A stretch of DNA of 5,534 bases from Pseudomonadota bacterium (GTDB lineage: Bacteria > Pseudomonadota > Gammaproteobacteria > Steroidobacterales > Steroidobacteraceae), in contig JAKAFQ010000309.1 in NCBI GenBank assembly GCA_021817875.1, positions 1-5,534 of the forward strand, read 5' to 3'. Position numbers and translations under genes: made by a program. Under the pieces are notes generated by a model that saw only the letters and a program-made list of their open reading frames with translations, made no database searches and was not told the origin of the DNA. Below are positions 1 to 5,449 of this stretch, in pieces (within the stretch, counting starts at the first letter, position 1; each line of letters opens with the position of its first letter).

Positions 1-29
1 CCGGCAATCAGATAATCGGTCTGTTCCAT
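1..29 (-). CDS. N-terminus of the next operon gene; likely FAD/NAD(P)-binding oxidoreductase (PadH-like), partial
   Basis: Only nine complete codons are visible (MEQTDYLIA, with the next codon beginning GG), so the product runs off the left edge. The ATG at 29..27 follows the alpha-subunit stop by 19 nt and has a good Shine-Dalgarno GAGGTG (36-41) six bases upstream. An in-frame GTG three codons earlier lies inside that Shine-Dalgarno and is less likely. In most 2-oxoacid:ferredoxin oxidoreductase operons the gene after alpha is the TPP-binding beta subunit. However, the pattern hydrophilic-Tyr-Leu-Ile-Ala-Gly looks like the first beta strand of a Rossmann dinucleotide-binding fold. That would fit the epsilon NAD-reducing flavoprotein (PadH), which sits between alpha and beta in padEFGHI operons. 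This is inference from a very short stretch; a beta subunit is the alternative. Confidence 0.5.
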
Positions 30-35
30 CGCGAT

Positions 36-41
36 CACCTC
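36..41 (-). promoter_or_regulatory. Ribosome binding site of the left-edge gene
   Basis: GAGGTG on the minus strand, six bases before the ATG at 29..27. It decides the start of the partial gene and shows that the gene is translated independently of the alpha subunit, whose stop lies just upstream. Confidence 0.6.
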
Positions 42-48
42 GGCGGGG

Positions 49-1272
49 TCAATCCTGTGCGTTCAGCCACAGGGTGTCTGTCGGGCTCGTCGCGCCCCGC
101 AGTCGTCCGACTGTCTCGATGACCTCTGCGAATTGCTCGACGGTGAGGTCGGCGCCCGCCAGGCCGCCGATGAACGATTGCGACGGAATCCGTGCGCCTT
201 CATACAGAGCGGTGAGCACTTCCCGGTACAGCGGTCCGCAGTTCCATCCGAAGTCGACGGAGCGGTCGACGACGCCGAACGCCCGCAGAGGCCGCAGCGC
301 GTCGGCCACTTCCGCCGCCGGGAACGGCCGGAAAGTCTTCACCTTGACGAGGCCGACCGGGCGGCCGCGCGCACGCGCTTCGTCGACGGCGTCCTTCGCG
401 GCACCGGTCATCGAGCCGAGCGTCACGAGCGCGAATTCCGCGCCCTCCATCCGGTAGCGCTCGATCAGCGGCGCGTGATAGCGCCCGGTGAGTCGCCCCC
501 ATTCCTCATGCGCTTCGCAGATGGCCTCGAGCGCGTGGCGCATGCCAGAGCATTGGCCGCGCCGATAGCGCACGAACATCGCCGGCCCCGGGCCGCCGGG
601 GCCGCCGGTCAGCGGATCCACCGCCATCGGCCGCTCGGGGTCGAGCGCCACGTGCCAGTTCACGTCGGGCGTTCCGAGAAAAGTGTCGACCGCGTTCTGC
701 TCCGGCAGCTCGATGCGCGCAGTGCCGTAGGACAGATAGTTGCCGTCGTGACAGACGTTGACCGGAAGCATGACGTCGCGCCGCTCCGCGACACGATAGG
801 CGATGATCGTCGTGTCGAGCACTTCCTGTACGGTTTCACAGTACATCTGCACCCAGCCCGCTTCGCGCACCGACATGGCATCCTGATGTCCGCCCCACAC
901 GCCCTGTGGCGTCAGGGTGTCGCGTGTGACGATCGACATCACGATGGGCAGGCGCAGTCCGGGCGTGCGCACGTAAGGCTCGAACATGAAGGCGAGCCCG
1001 GGACCCGAAGTGGCCGTGAAGGTGCGCGCACCGGCGAGCGCGGCCCCCTGCAGGACCGACAGCACACTGTGCTCGCCCTCGACGTCCACCAGTTCTGCCT
1101 GAAGCCGGCCATCTGCGATGAGTTTGGCCAGATGCTCCACCAGGGACGACTGTGGGGTGATCGGATAGACGGCCACCATGTCAACGCGCGCCAGCGCGAC
1201 CGCCAGCGCCGCTGCCTCGTTGCCGTCGCAAGCCAGCAATCGGTTCTTTGGAACCGGTGCGACCGCAGACAT
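49..1272 (-). CDS. padG: 2-oxoacid:acceptor oxidoreductase alpha subunit, probably phenylglyoxylate dehydrogenase PadG
   Basis: This 407-residue protein is the alpha subunit of a CoA-acylating, thiamine-diphosphate 2-oxoacid oxidoreductase; with gamma, delta and a beta subunit it oxidises a 2-oxoacid to an acyl-CoA plus CO2 in the cytoplasm. Visible hallmarks are YPITPQSS (residues 36-43), which contacts cofactor and substrate carboxylate in the family, then EGEHS (65-69), TATSGPGL (86-93), VWGGHQDAM near 125-133 and VKVKTFRPFP (309-318) in the C-terminal domain. Length is normal. I chose the start at 1272 because family homology begins there and GAGGAGGGAGG lies just upstream; the open frame extends 101 codons further only as a shadow of the delta gene. 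The start overlaps the delta stop (TGATG). Stretches such as VDPLTGGPGG and RYRRGQCSGM look to me more like PadG than pyruvate PorA. The family is near certain; the phenylglyoxylate substrate is a moderate-confidence inference, and porA-type pyruvate or branched-chain oxoacid enzymes are the alternatives. Confidence 0.9.
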   Translation of the reverse strand: MSAVAPVPKNRLLACDGNEAAALAVALARVDMVAVYPITPQSSLVEHLAKLIADGRLQAELVDVEGEHSVLSVLQGAALAGARTFTATSGPGLAFMFEPYVRTPGLRLPIVMSIVTRDTLTPQGVWGGHQDAMSVREAGWVQMYCETVQEVLDTTIIAYRVAERRDVMLPVNVCHDGNYLSYGTARIELPEQNAVDTFLGTPDVNWHVALDPERPMAVDPLTGGPGGPGPAMFVRYRRGQCSGMRHALEAICEAHEEWGRLTGRYHAPLIERYRMEGAEFALVTLGSMTGAAKDAVDEARARGRPVGLVKVKTFRPFPAAEVADALRPLRAFGVVDRSVDFGWNCGPLYREVLTALYEGARIPSQSFIGGLAGADLTVEQFAEVIETVGRLRGATSPTDTLWLNAQD

Positions 1273-1562
1273 CAGCCTCCCTCCTCGACCATGGTGATCG
1301 CGCGGTGCGGACACTCCTGGGCGCAGATTCCGCATCCCTTGCAGGTTGCGAGGTCGATGTCGAACCACGCGGTCTTTTCCACCACGCACTGCACCGGGCA
1401 GTAGAGCCAGCAGACCGCGCACTTGACGCACTTGGCACGGTCCACGACCGGCCGCAGGCTGCGCCAGTCTCCCGGCAGCATCGGGTTCGGCCGTGTTGCG
1501 ATCGGGCACAGATCGTCCGGGATCTGCTGTTCGTCGAAGAATGCTCGGGACTGGCGGATCAT
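1272..1562 (-). CDS. padF: 2-oxoacid:acceptor oxidoreductase delta subunit, 2x[4Fe-4S] ferredoxin-like (PadF/PorD)
   Basis: This 96-residue protein is the ferredoxin-type delta subunit that carries electrons away from the TPP site. It has two classical [4Fe-4S] motifs: CVKCAVCWLYCP (Cys45, 48, 51, 55) with a further Cys at 59, and CKGCGICAQECP (Cys74, 77, 80, 84). The segment GDWRSLRPVVDRAKC leading into the first cluster is characteristic of PorD-type subunits and distinguishes it from a free ferredoxin. Length matches the family (about 100 residues). Its ATG overlaps the gamma stop by four bases (ATGA), and its stop overlaps the alpha start by one base, so the three genes should be translationally coupled. 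An extra Cys at residue 19 is not part of either cluster. Assignment to PadF in particular rests on the alpha and downstream genes. Confidence 0.9.
   Translation of the reverse strand: MIRQSRAFFDEQQIPDDLCPIATRPNPMLPGDWRSLRPVVDRAKCVKCAVCWLYCPVQCVVEKTAWFDIDLATCKGCGICAQECPHRAITMVEEGG
1276..1286 (-). promoter_or_regulatory. Strong ribosome binding site of the alpha-subunit gene
   Basis: The purine-rich GAGGAGGGAGG on the minus strand sits three bases before the ATG at 1272 and includes GGAGG. It lies inside the last codons of the delta gene and fixes the alpha start against the much longer upstream open frame. Confidence 0.8.
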
Positions 1563-2131
1563 GCGGCGGCCTCACGCGTCAGGCGATGGACGCTGGTTTC
1601 ATCGTAGCCGCTGCGCAGCGCGCGCAGGTTCTGCTGCAGTCCGGCGTCACGGAACTCCGACTCGTGCAGGGCCCGCTCGAGCGCCTCGATCGACACCAGT
1701 CCCGTGGTGCGCGCGAACGCGCCGAGCATGATGGTGTTGGTGATGGCCCGCCCGAAGATCTGCAGCGCAATGGCAACGGCGTCACACAGTCCGACCGTGC
1801 TCACGCTGGCGGGCAGCACCAGCTGATCGAGCGGCTTGTTCGTGGTCTGCACCAGAGTGCCGCCAGGACTGAGGCCCGCGAAAATGTCCACGGTCCTGGA
1901 CACCGTCGGATCGATGCAGATGATACAGTCGGGACGATAGATATTGGTCATGCGGCGGATCTCGCGGCTATCCATGCGCAGATAGGCCGCCACCGGCGCA
2001 CCGCGCCGCTCGAAGCCGAAGGACGGTATCGCCACCGCAAACTTGTCTTCCTCGATGATCGCCGCGGCGAGGATCGTCGCCGCGAGCACCGTTCCCTGTC
2101 CGCCGCGGCCGTGAAGTCGGATTTCGTACAT
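1559..2131 (-). CDS. padE: 2-oxoacid:acceptor oxidoreductase gamma subunit (PadE/PorC)
   Basis: This 190-residue gamma subunit is the first gene of the operon. The N-terminal MYEIRLHGRGGQGTV contains the glycine-rich GxGGQG motif (residues 8-13) that opens this domain, and SFGFERRGAPVAAYLRMD (from about residue 37) is the second conserved family block. The rest follows the usual alpha/beta fold, with DCIICIDPT near 68-76. The start at 2131 matches the family's conserved N-terminus. The open frame reaches two further ATG codons at 2197 and 2194, but these would add 20-22 non-homologous residues and lie only about a dozen bases from the predicted transcript start. The Shine-Dalgarno before 2131 is poor (GACGGG region), which is odd for the lead gene. 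The stop overlaps the delta start. The subunit type is secure, the exact start fairly so, and the substrate is inferred from the operon. Confidence 0.88.
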   Translation of the reverse strand: MYEIRLHGRGGQGTVLAATILAAAIIEEDKFAVAIPSFGFERRGAPVAAYLRMDSREIRRMTNIYRPDCIICIDPTVSRTVDIFAGLSPGGTLVQTTNKPLDQLVLPASVSTVGLCDAVAIALQIFGRAITNTIMLGAFARTTGLVSIEALERALHESEFRDAGLQQNLRALRSGYDETSVHRLTREAAA

Positions 2132-2203
2132 CGTTGCTGCCCGTCTCGTGCCGCGCTCCCGCCAGGGCGCGCAGCCTGCCGCACAATTCACCATCATCGA
2201 CGC

Positions 2204-2227
2204 ATTCTGGTATTATAATACCAGAAT
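2204..2227. promoter_or_regulatory. Perfect 24-bp palindrome, candidate operator of the oxidoreductase operon
   Basis: The left arm ATTCTGGTATTA is followed directly by its exact reverse complement, giving a gapless perfect palindrome centred between 2215 and 2216. It is AT-rich in a GC-rich setting and covers the -10 region of the minus-strand promoter. A dimeric repressor bound here would block RNA polymerase. The TGGT...ACCA half sites are eight bases apart, further than in PdhR/LldR-type GntR sites, so I cannot assign a regulator family. Confidence 0.65.
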
Positions 2228-2243
2228 AGGCCCGAAATGCCAA
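2215..2243 (-). promoter_or_regulatory. Sigma-70-type promoter of the padEFG-like operon
   Basis: On the minus strand a -35 TTGGCA (2243..2238) is separated by 17 bp from -10 TATTAT (2220..2215), which is preceded by TGG, an extended -10. Transcription should start near 2208, leaving a leader of about 77 nt before the ATG at 2131. Each box matches consensus at five of six positions. Because the -10 lies in a palindrome, the same TGG-TATTAT also appears on the plus strand (2208-2216), but with only a poor -35 (TCACCA) 17 bp upstream. Confidence 0.6.
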
Positions 2244-2732
2244 AACGGACGTGCGCGAAGGACTGGGCACCCGCTGCATACGACGGGTGTGGCGCCCGTC
2301 GCCTGCGATCCGGGTGCTCGAGCGTTTTTGCCGGCGTGACGGCCAGGCGGCCGTGCCGCGCCGCGCTCTGTCAGCCGCAGCTTGCGGGCCAGGAAGGCGC
2401 GTGTGCGCCGATCGCTGCGTGCGTCGGCGCATCCGGGCTTGACCGTCGCCAGGATGGGCCGGGCGCCCGTGGACGCGAACTGGATGTCACGTCCTGCACG
2501 GATCGCGTACCGCGTGATGCCGTGGTATGTTCGGCGTCGCAACCGGTTCCGACGATGGGGCGGAAGGGGTTATCCGGATGCGCCATGCGCCGGGCACGCG
2601 GCAGACATCCGAGACCGGATTCAGCGTCCGGCAACTCGGCGGCGTGCGGCGTCTGGCACAGTCCCGGAAACACGATCGGCCGGGCTGACGCTGCGGTGGC
2701 GCGTGGCGAGGTCCGGCGTGGCGCTTTACGGC
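2244..2732. other. Intergenic stretch with no convincing gene
   Basis: About 490 nt between the divergent promoter region and the propeller gene. Several frames are open on both strands, but the translations are rich in Arg, Cys, Gly and Pro, lack any family motif, and have no good start with a ribosome binding site. The plus-strand frame of the propeller gene is open back to 2237, but the true N-terminus with its signal peptide begins at 2747. I see a GC hairpin at 2281-2301, a weaker inverted repeat at 2404-2431 and a tiny open frame (2527-2688, 53 codons) of doubtful reality. No sigma-54 or clear sigma-70 promoter for the downstream gene could be picked out. Confidence 0.5.
2281..2301. repeat. 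Short GC-rich hairpin in the intergenic region
   Basis: CGACGGG (2281-2287), a 7-nt loop, then CCCGTCG (2295-2301): a perfect seven-pair stem. No T-run follows, so it is not a standard terminator. It could fold in a rightward transcript, but in GC-rich DNA such stems also arise by chance. Confidence 0.35.
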
Positions 2733-2740
2733 AAGAGGGG
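2733..2740 (+). promoter_or_regulatory. Ribosome binding site deciding a TTG start
   Basis: AAGAGGGG lies six bases before the TTG at 2747-2749. Together with the signal peptide that begins exactly at this codon, it sets the start of the propeller gene at TTG. Confidence 0.65.
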
Positions 2741-2746
2741 TCTCGA

Positions 2747-3853
2747 TTGACACGCAAGATATTCGCTGCCCTGGTCCTGACCGGGGTGCTTTCGGCCGGC
2801 GCCGCCGCACACGGCGCGACGATGCACGATGAGTTGTTGACGGCTACGAAGCCGGATTCGCTGTTCGTCGTCGATCCGCAGAAACGGGCGGTGGTCTCGC
2901 AGTTCCACATCCCCGGGGCCCATGACTATGTGGGCACCATCGTTCCCTCGCCGCACGGCCGGATCGCGTATCTGCTCATCAACGGAATGGAGAGCATCGC
3001 CGGCATCGATCTGAAGACCGGACGCGAGGTCTTCCGTGCCGACCTGTCCTCGCCCGGTGAGCGGGTGAGATGCGTCTTTGGCTTCGATGTCACTCCGGAT
3101 GGCAAGGAACTCATCGTGTATGAGGTTCCGACGCGCCTGGGAATCGATGAGTACACCGCCGAACCGCCCCGCTTCGCGATATTCAGCACCGCGGGCGGTC
3201 TGCACGCCCAGCCTTTGCGGGAGTTCCCGGCGCCGCGGCGTATCGCGATGGTCCTCGCCAAGCGCGACGGCCGCAGCTTTTACGCCATTGGCTTCAATCT
3301 CTATCAGTTCGATCTGAAGACCGGACGGCTGATCGGCAAGCGCGGCATTCTCGACTGGAACCGGCCCGACCATTCCATTCCCGACCTGCTGGCCGTCTGG
3401 CCGGTCAGCGAACCGACGGGCATCTTCTCCACCCCCATCTATTCGACCCTCACTGGGCCGGGGCTGCCCGCAGCCGGGGTGCCGGAAACGTCGCTCATGA
3501 CGCTCAACCTGCGTACCGGAGCGCTCGCCTACCACGATTTCGCACGCACTACTGCGCCGATTTTCACCACCGTGCTGAGTCCGAACCGCCGGTGGGCGTA
3601 CGGGGTCTACACGCAACTCACCAAGATCGACACCCGGCGCTGGGACGTCGCCCGGCAAGTCAATTTGCCGCACACGTACTACTCCGTGGCCATCTCCTCG
3701 GACGGCCGGGACGTCTACGCCGGCGGGACCATGTGTGACATCGCCATCTATGACGCGAAGACTCTGCGGCAGAAGGGTGACATCAAGCTGCCCGGGTGCG
3801 GCGATCAGGCCACGGCGACCATGCGCCTCATCGAGGTACCTTCGTCGCGCTGA
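2747..3853 (+). CDS. qhnB: Quinohemoprotein amine dehydrogenase beta subunit (exported beta-propeller), orphan
   Basis: This 368-residue exported protein resembles the beta subunit of quinohemoprotein amine dehydrogenase (also called PeaD), a periplasmic enzyme that oxidatively deaminates primary amines such as phenylethylamine. The beta subunit is a seven-bladed propeller that packs against the diheme alpha and the small CTQ-bearing gamma subunit. It begins with a Sec-type signal peptide (TRK, then IFAALVLTGVLSAGAAA, cleavage likely near residues 20-25). Propeller-like repeats follow (PDSLFVVD 36-43, SIAGIDLKTG 83-92, LYQFDLKTG 185-193, LMTLNLRTG 250-258, DIAIYDAKTL 331-340). Blocks recalled from known beta subunits include LLAVWP near 214-219, GIFSTPIYST (225-234) and LPHTYYSVAISSDG (307-320). 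Length fits the family. The start is TTG, set by the signal peptide and AAGAGGGG; the next in-frame ATG would destroy the signal. No alpha, gamma or radical-SAM maturation gene is adjacent, so it is either an orphan copy or works with subunits encoded elsewhere. A generic YVTN-type propeller is the fallback. Confidence 0.82.
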   Translation: MTRKIFAALVLTGVLSAGAAAHGATMHDELLTATKPDSLFVVDPQKRAVVSQFHIPGAHDYVGTIVPSPHGRIAYLLINGMESIAGIDLKTGREVFRADLSSPGERVRCVFGFDVTPDGKELIVYEVPTRLGIDEYTAEPPRFAIFSTAGGLHAQPLREFPAPRRIAMVLAKRDGRSFYAIGFNLYQFDLKTGRLIGKRGILDWNRPDHSIPDLLAVWPVSEPTGIFSTPIYSTLTGPGLPAAGVPETSLMTLNLRTGALAYHDFARTTAPIFTTVLSPNRRWAYGVYTQLTKIDTRRWDVARQVNLPHTYYSVAISSDGRDVYAGGTMCDIAIYDAKTLRQKGDIKLPGCGDQATATMRLIEVPSSR

Positions 3854-3858
3854 GGCTG

Positions 3859-3890
3859 GGGGCCGGGCGGCGCGCGCCGCCCGAGGCCCC
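3859..3890. terminator. Strong GC hairpin between convergent genes, possible bidirectional terminator
   Basis: A perfect 18-bp palindromic core (3865-3882, GGGCGGCGC and its complement) is flanked by GGGGCC (3859-3864) and GGCCCC (3885-3890), which pair if two bases (3883-3884) bulge. It lies in the 47-nt gap between the stops of the propeller gene and the UbiB-family gene, where a shared terminator is expected. Neither side has a T-run, so intrinsic termination is not assured; it may instead protect 3' ends. Confidence 0.55.
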
Positions 3891-3900
3891 GCGCCGGACG

Positions 3901-5385
3901 CTATAACCAGCGGTACGCGGCCAGCAGTCCGCCCACGCCGCCGGTGCTCAGCACCCAGCCCGGCCAGGTCACCGGCGCGACCGCTAGCCACACCAGACCG
4001 CCGAGCAGCACCGTCGCGCCCACCGTCACCGCATCGCGTCGCCGTGCCGCCCGGCGCATCTCATCGCGCAGCTGGCTCATGGCGGCCACCTCCGGGTGGG
4101 ATGCCGGCTCATGCACCCGGCGCACCGACTGCTGCAGCATCGATGGCAGGGCCTGGATCGAGTCCATGATGTCGGGCAGCTGACGCCGCAGGTTCTTCCA
4201 CAGCCGGCCGACGCTCACGCGCTCGCGCATCCATTCGCGCAGGATGGGTGTCGCGGTGCTCCAGATGTCGAGCTGCGGGTAAAGCTCCCGTCCCAGCCCC
4301 TCGATGTTGAACAGGGTCTTCTGCAGCAGCATCAGCTGCGGCTGGATCTGCATGTCGAAGCGCCGCGAGATCTCGAACAGGCGCAGCAGCAGATGGCCGA
4401 AGGAGATGTCCCGCAGCGGTCGCTCGAAGATCGGCTCGCAGACGGTGCGAATGGCCGATTCCATCTCGTCGATACGGGTCCCGGGCGGCACCCAGCCCGA
4501 TTCGATGTGCAGCACCGCCACGCGGCGGTAGTCGCGCTCGAAAACCGCCAGGAAGTTCTCCGCCAGGTAATGCTGGTCACGCGGAGCGAGCGTTCCCATG
4601 ATGCCGAAGTCGATGGCGGCATAGCGCGGCCGCGCCGGATCGTCCGTCAGGACGAAGATGTTCCCCGGGTGCATGTCGGCGTGAAAGAAGTTGTGCCGGA
4701 ACACCTGGGTGAAGAAGATGCGCACGCCGTTTTCGGCGAGCTGCGCGATGTTGGTCCCGAGGGCGCGCAGCCGCGCCATGTCGCTGATGGGGATGCCGTG
4801 GATGCGCTCCATGACCATCACGTCCATGCGACAGTAGTCCCAGAACACCTCGGGGACGTACAGCATCTGTGAGCCGGAGAAGTTTCGCCGCAGCTGCGTG
4901 GCATTGGCTGCCTCGCGCATCAGGTCGAGCTCGTCGATGATGGTCTTCTCGTATTCTCCAACCAGTTCCACGGGACGCAGCCGGCGCGCCTCGCTCCAGT
5001 AGGCCTGGGCCAGGCCGGCCAGCGAATAGAGCACCTCGAGATCCTTCTCGATGCGCGCGCGCATGCCCGGGCGCAGCACCTTCACGACCACTTCCCGGCC
5101 GTTCTCGAGGCGGGCCGCATGGACCTGCGCAATGGACGCCGCGGCGAGCGGCGTCTCGTCGAAGGCGGCGAAGATCTGGCCCACCGGCCTGCCGAGACTG
5201 CGCTCGATCGCCTCACGCGCCACGGCACCGCTGAACGGCGGCACGCGATCCTGAAGCTTCGAGAGCTCCTCGGCGATGTCGGGTGGAAGCAGATCGCGGC
5301 GCGTCGAGACGGCCTTCCCTTCGCGCATCGCCCATCCCATCCAGGTCTCGCGTCGAGTCAACAGTGCGTGTGTCACTGAATTCAT
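3901..5385 (-). CDS. ubiB: UbiB-family (ABC1/ADCK atypical kinase) ubiquinone biosynthesis protein with divergent short N-terminus
   Basis: This 494-residue membrane-anchored protein belongs to the UbiB/COQ8 family, whose ATPase activity supports ubiquinone assembly. From STRRDLLPPDIAEEL (residues 27-41) onward it follows E. coli UbiB closely. Visible core elements are the alanine-rich loop AAAS (81-84), lysine K102 in VVVKV, the ExD motif ELD (152-154), the catalytic loop HADMHPGN (235-242) and DFG (259-261). Family blocks HIESGWVPP and ISFGHLLL follow. Two hydrophobic C-terminal segments (about 452-472 and 476-492) match the UbiB anchor. The start at 5385 is chosen for AGGAG five bases upstream; an in-frame ATG at 5433 has no ribosome site. 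The oddity is the N-terminus: roughly 60 residues shorter than E. coli UbiB, with REGK (21-24) where KxGQ belongs. No other frame restores the missing part. It is convergent with the propeller gene. Family is near certain; whether it is a functional UbiB, a paralog or a damaged copy is open. Confidence 0.9.
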   Translation of the reverse strand: MNSVTHALLTRRETWMGWAMREGKAVSTRRDLLPPDIAEELSKLQDRVPPFSGAVAREAIERSLGRPVGQIFAAFDETPLAAASIAQVHAARLENGREVVVKVLRPGMRARIEKDLEVLYSLAGLAQAYWSEARRLRPVELVGEYEKTIIDELDLMREAANATQLRRNFSGSQMLYVPEVFWDYCRMDVMVMERIHGIPISDMARLRALGTNIAQLAENGVRIFFTQVFRHNFFHADMHPGNIFVLTDDPARPRYAAIDFGIMGTLAPRDQHYLAENFLAVFERDYRRVAVLHIESGWVPPGTRIDEMESAIRTVCEPIFERPLRDISFGHLLLRLFEISRRFDMQIQPQLMLLQKTLFNIEGLGRELYPQLDIWSTATPILREWMRERVSVGRLWKNLRRQLPDIMDSIQALPSMLQQSVRRVHEPASHPEVAAMSQLRDEMRRAARRRDAVTVGATVLLGGLVWLAVAPVTWPGWVLSTGGVGGLLAAYRWL

Positions 5386-5390
5386 GGAGG

Positions 5391-5395
5391 CTCCT
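5391..5395 (-). promoter_or_regulatory. Ribosome binding site of the UbiB-family gene
   Basis: AGGAG on the minus strand with a five-base spacer to the ATG at 5385. It favours this start over the in-frame ATG at 5433, which has no purine-rich site ahead of it. Confidence 0.65.
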
Positions 5396-5428
5396 GCGAA
5401 CGCAACGGAAACGACCCACGTCACGGCG

Positions 5429-5434
5429 ATCATA
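5429..5434 (-). promoter_or_regulatory. Possible -10 box for the UbiB-family gene
   Basis: TATGAT on the minus strand, in a small AT-rich island between the upstream coding end and the ribosome site. It would start transcripts near 5422, about 37 nt ahead of the ATG at 5385. No matching -35 is visible 17 bp upstream, so this is weak. Confidence 0.25.
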
Positions 5435-5449
5435 TTAAGCGGGCGCCCC

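Noticed and set aside
133..1404. Long plus-strand open frame (423 codons) opposite the oxidoreductase alpha and delta genes
   Set aside because: It is the antisense shadow of strongly recognisable genes; its translation is Arg/His-rich with no motif, as expected from high third-position GC.
2652..2670. Sigma-54-like element TGGCAC upstream of the propeller gene
   Set aside because: The -12 half does not have GC at the required distance from the GG, so it fails the consensus.
2527..2688. 53-codon plus-strand open frame starting at ATG
   Set aside because: Composition is somewhat protein-like, but there is no clear ribosome site or known family; a short chance frame is equally likely.
2237..2746. 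In-frame upstream extension of the propeller gene (170 codons, Cys-rich), considered as a fused gamma subunit
   Set aside because: The cysteine spacing and Trp content do not fit a CTQ-bearing gamma subunit, and a proper signal peptide with ribosome site begins at 2747.
2382..2750. Plus-strand frame of 122 codons ending over the TTG start of the propeller gene
   Set aside because: The overlap resembles coupled genes, but the product is Arg-rich without motifs and has no ribosome binding site that I can see.
2726..3991. Long minus-strand open frame (421 codons) opposite the propeller gene
   Set aside because: Antisense shadow of the amine dehydrogenase beta subunit, low-complexity Arg/Gly/Asp composition, and it crosses the intergenic hairpin into another gene.
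5300..5357. 9-bp direct repeat (CTCGACGCG on the minus strand) at 5300-5308 and 5349-5357, considered as the trace of a deletion
   Set aside because: The copies are 49 bases apart and in different frames, and a 9-bp match is not surprising in GC-rich coding DNA.
5386..5433. Start of the UbiB-family gene at 5433, adding 16 residues
   Set aside because: No Shine-Dalgarno precedes it and the ATG lies within the possible -10 box; the start at 5385 has AGGAG at ideal spacing.
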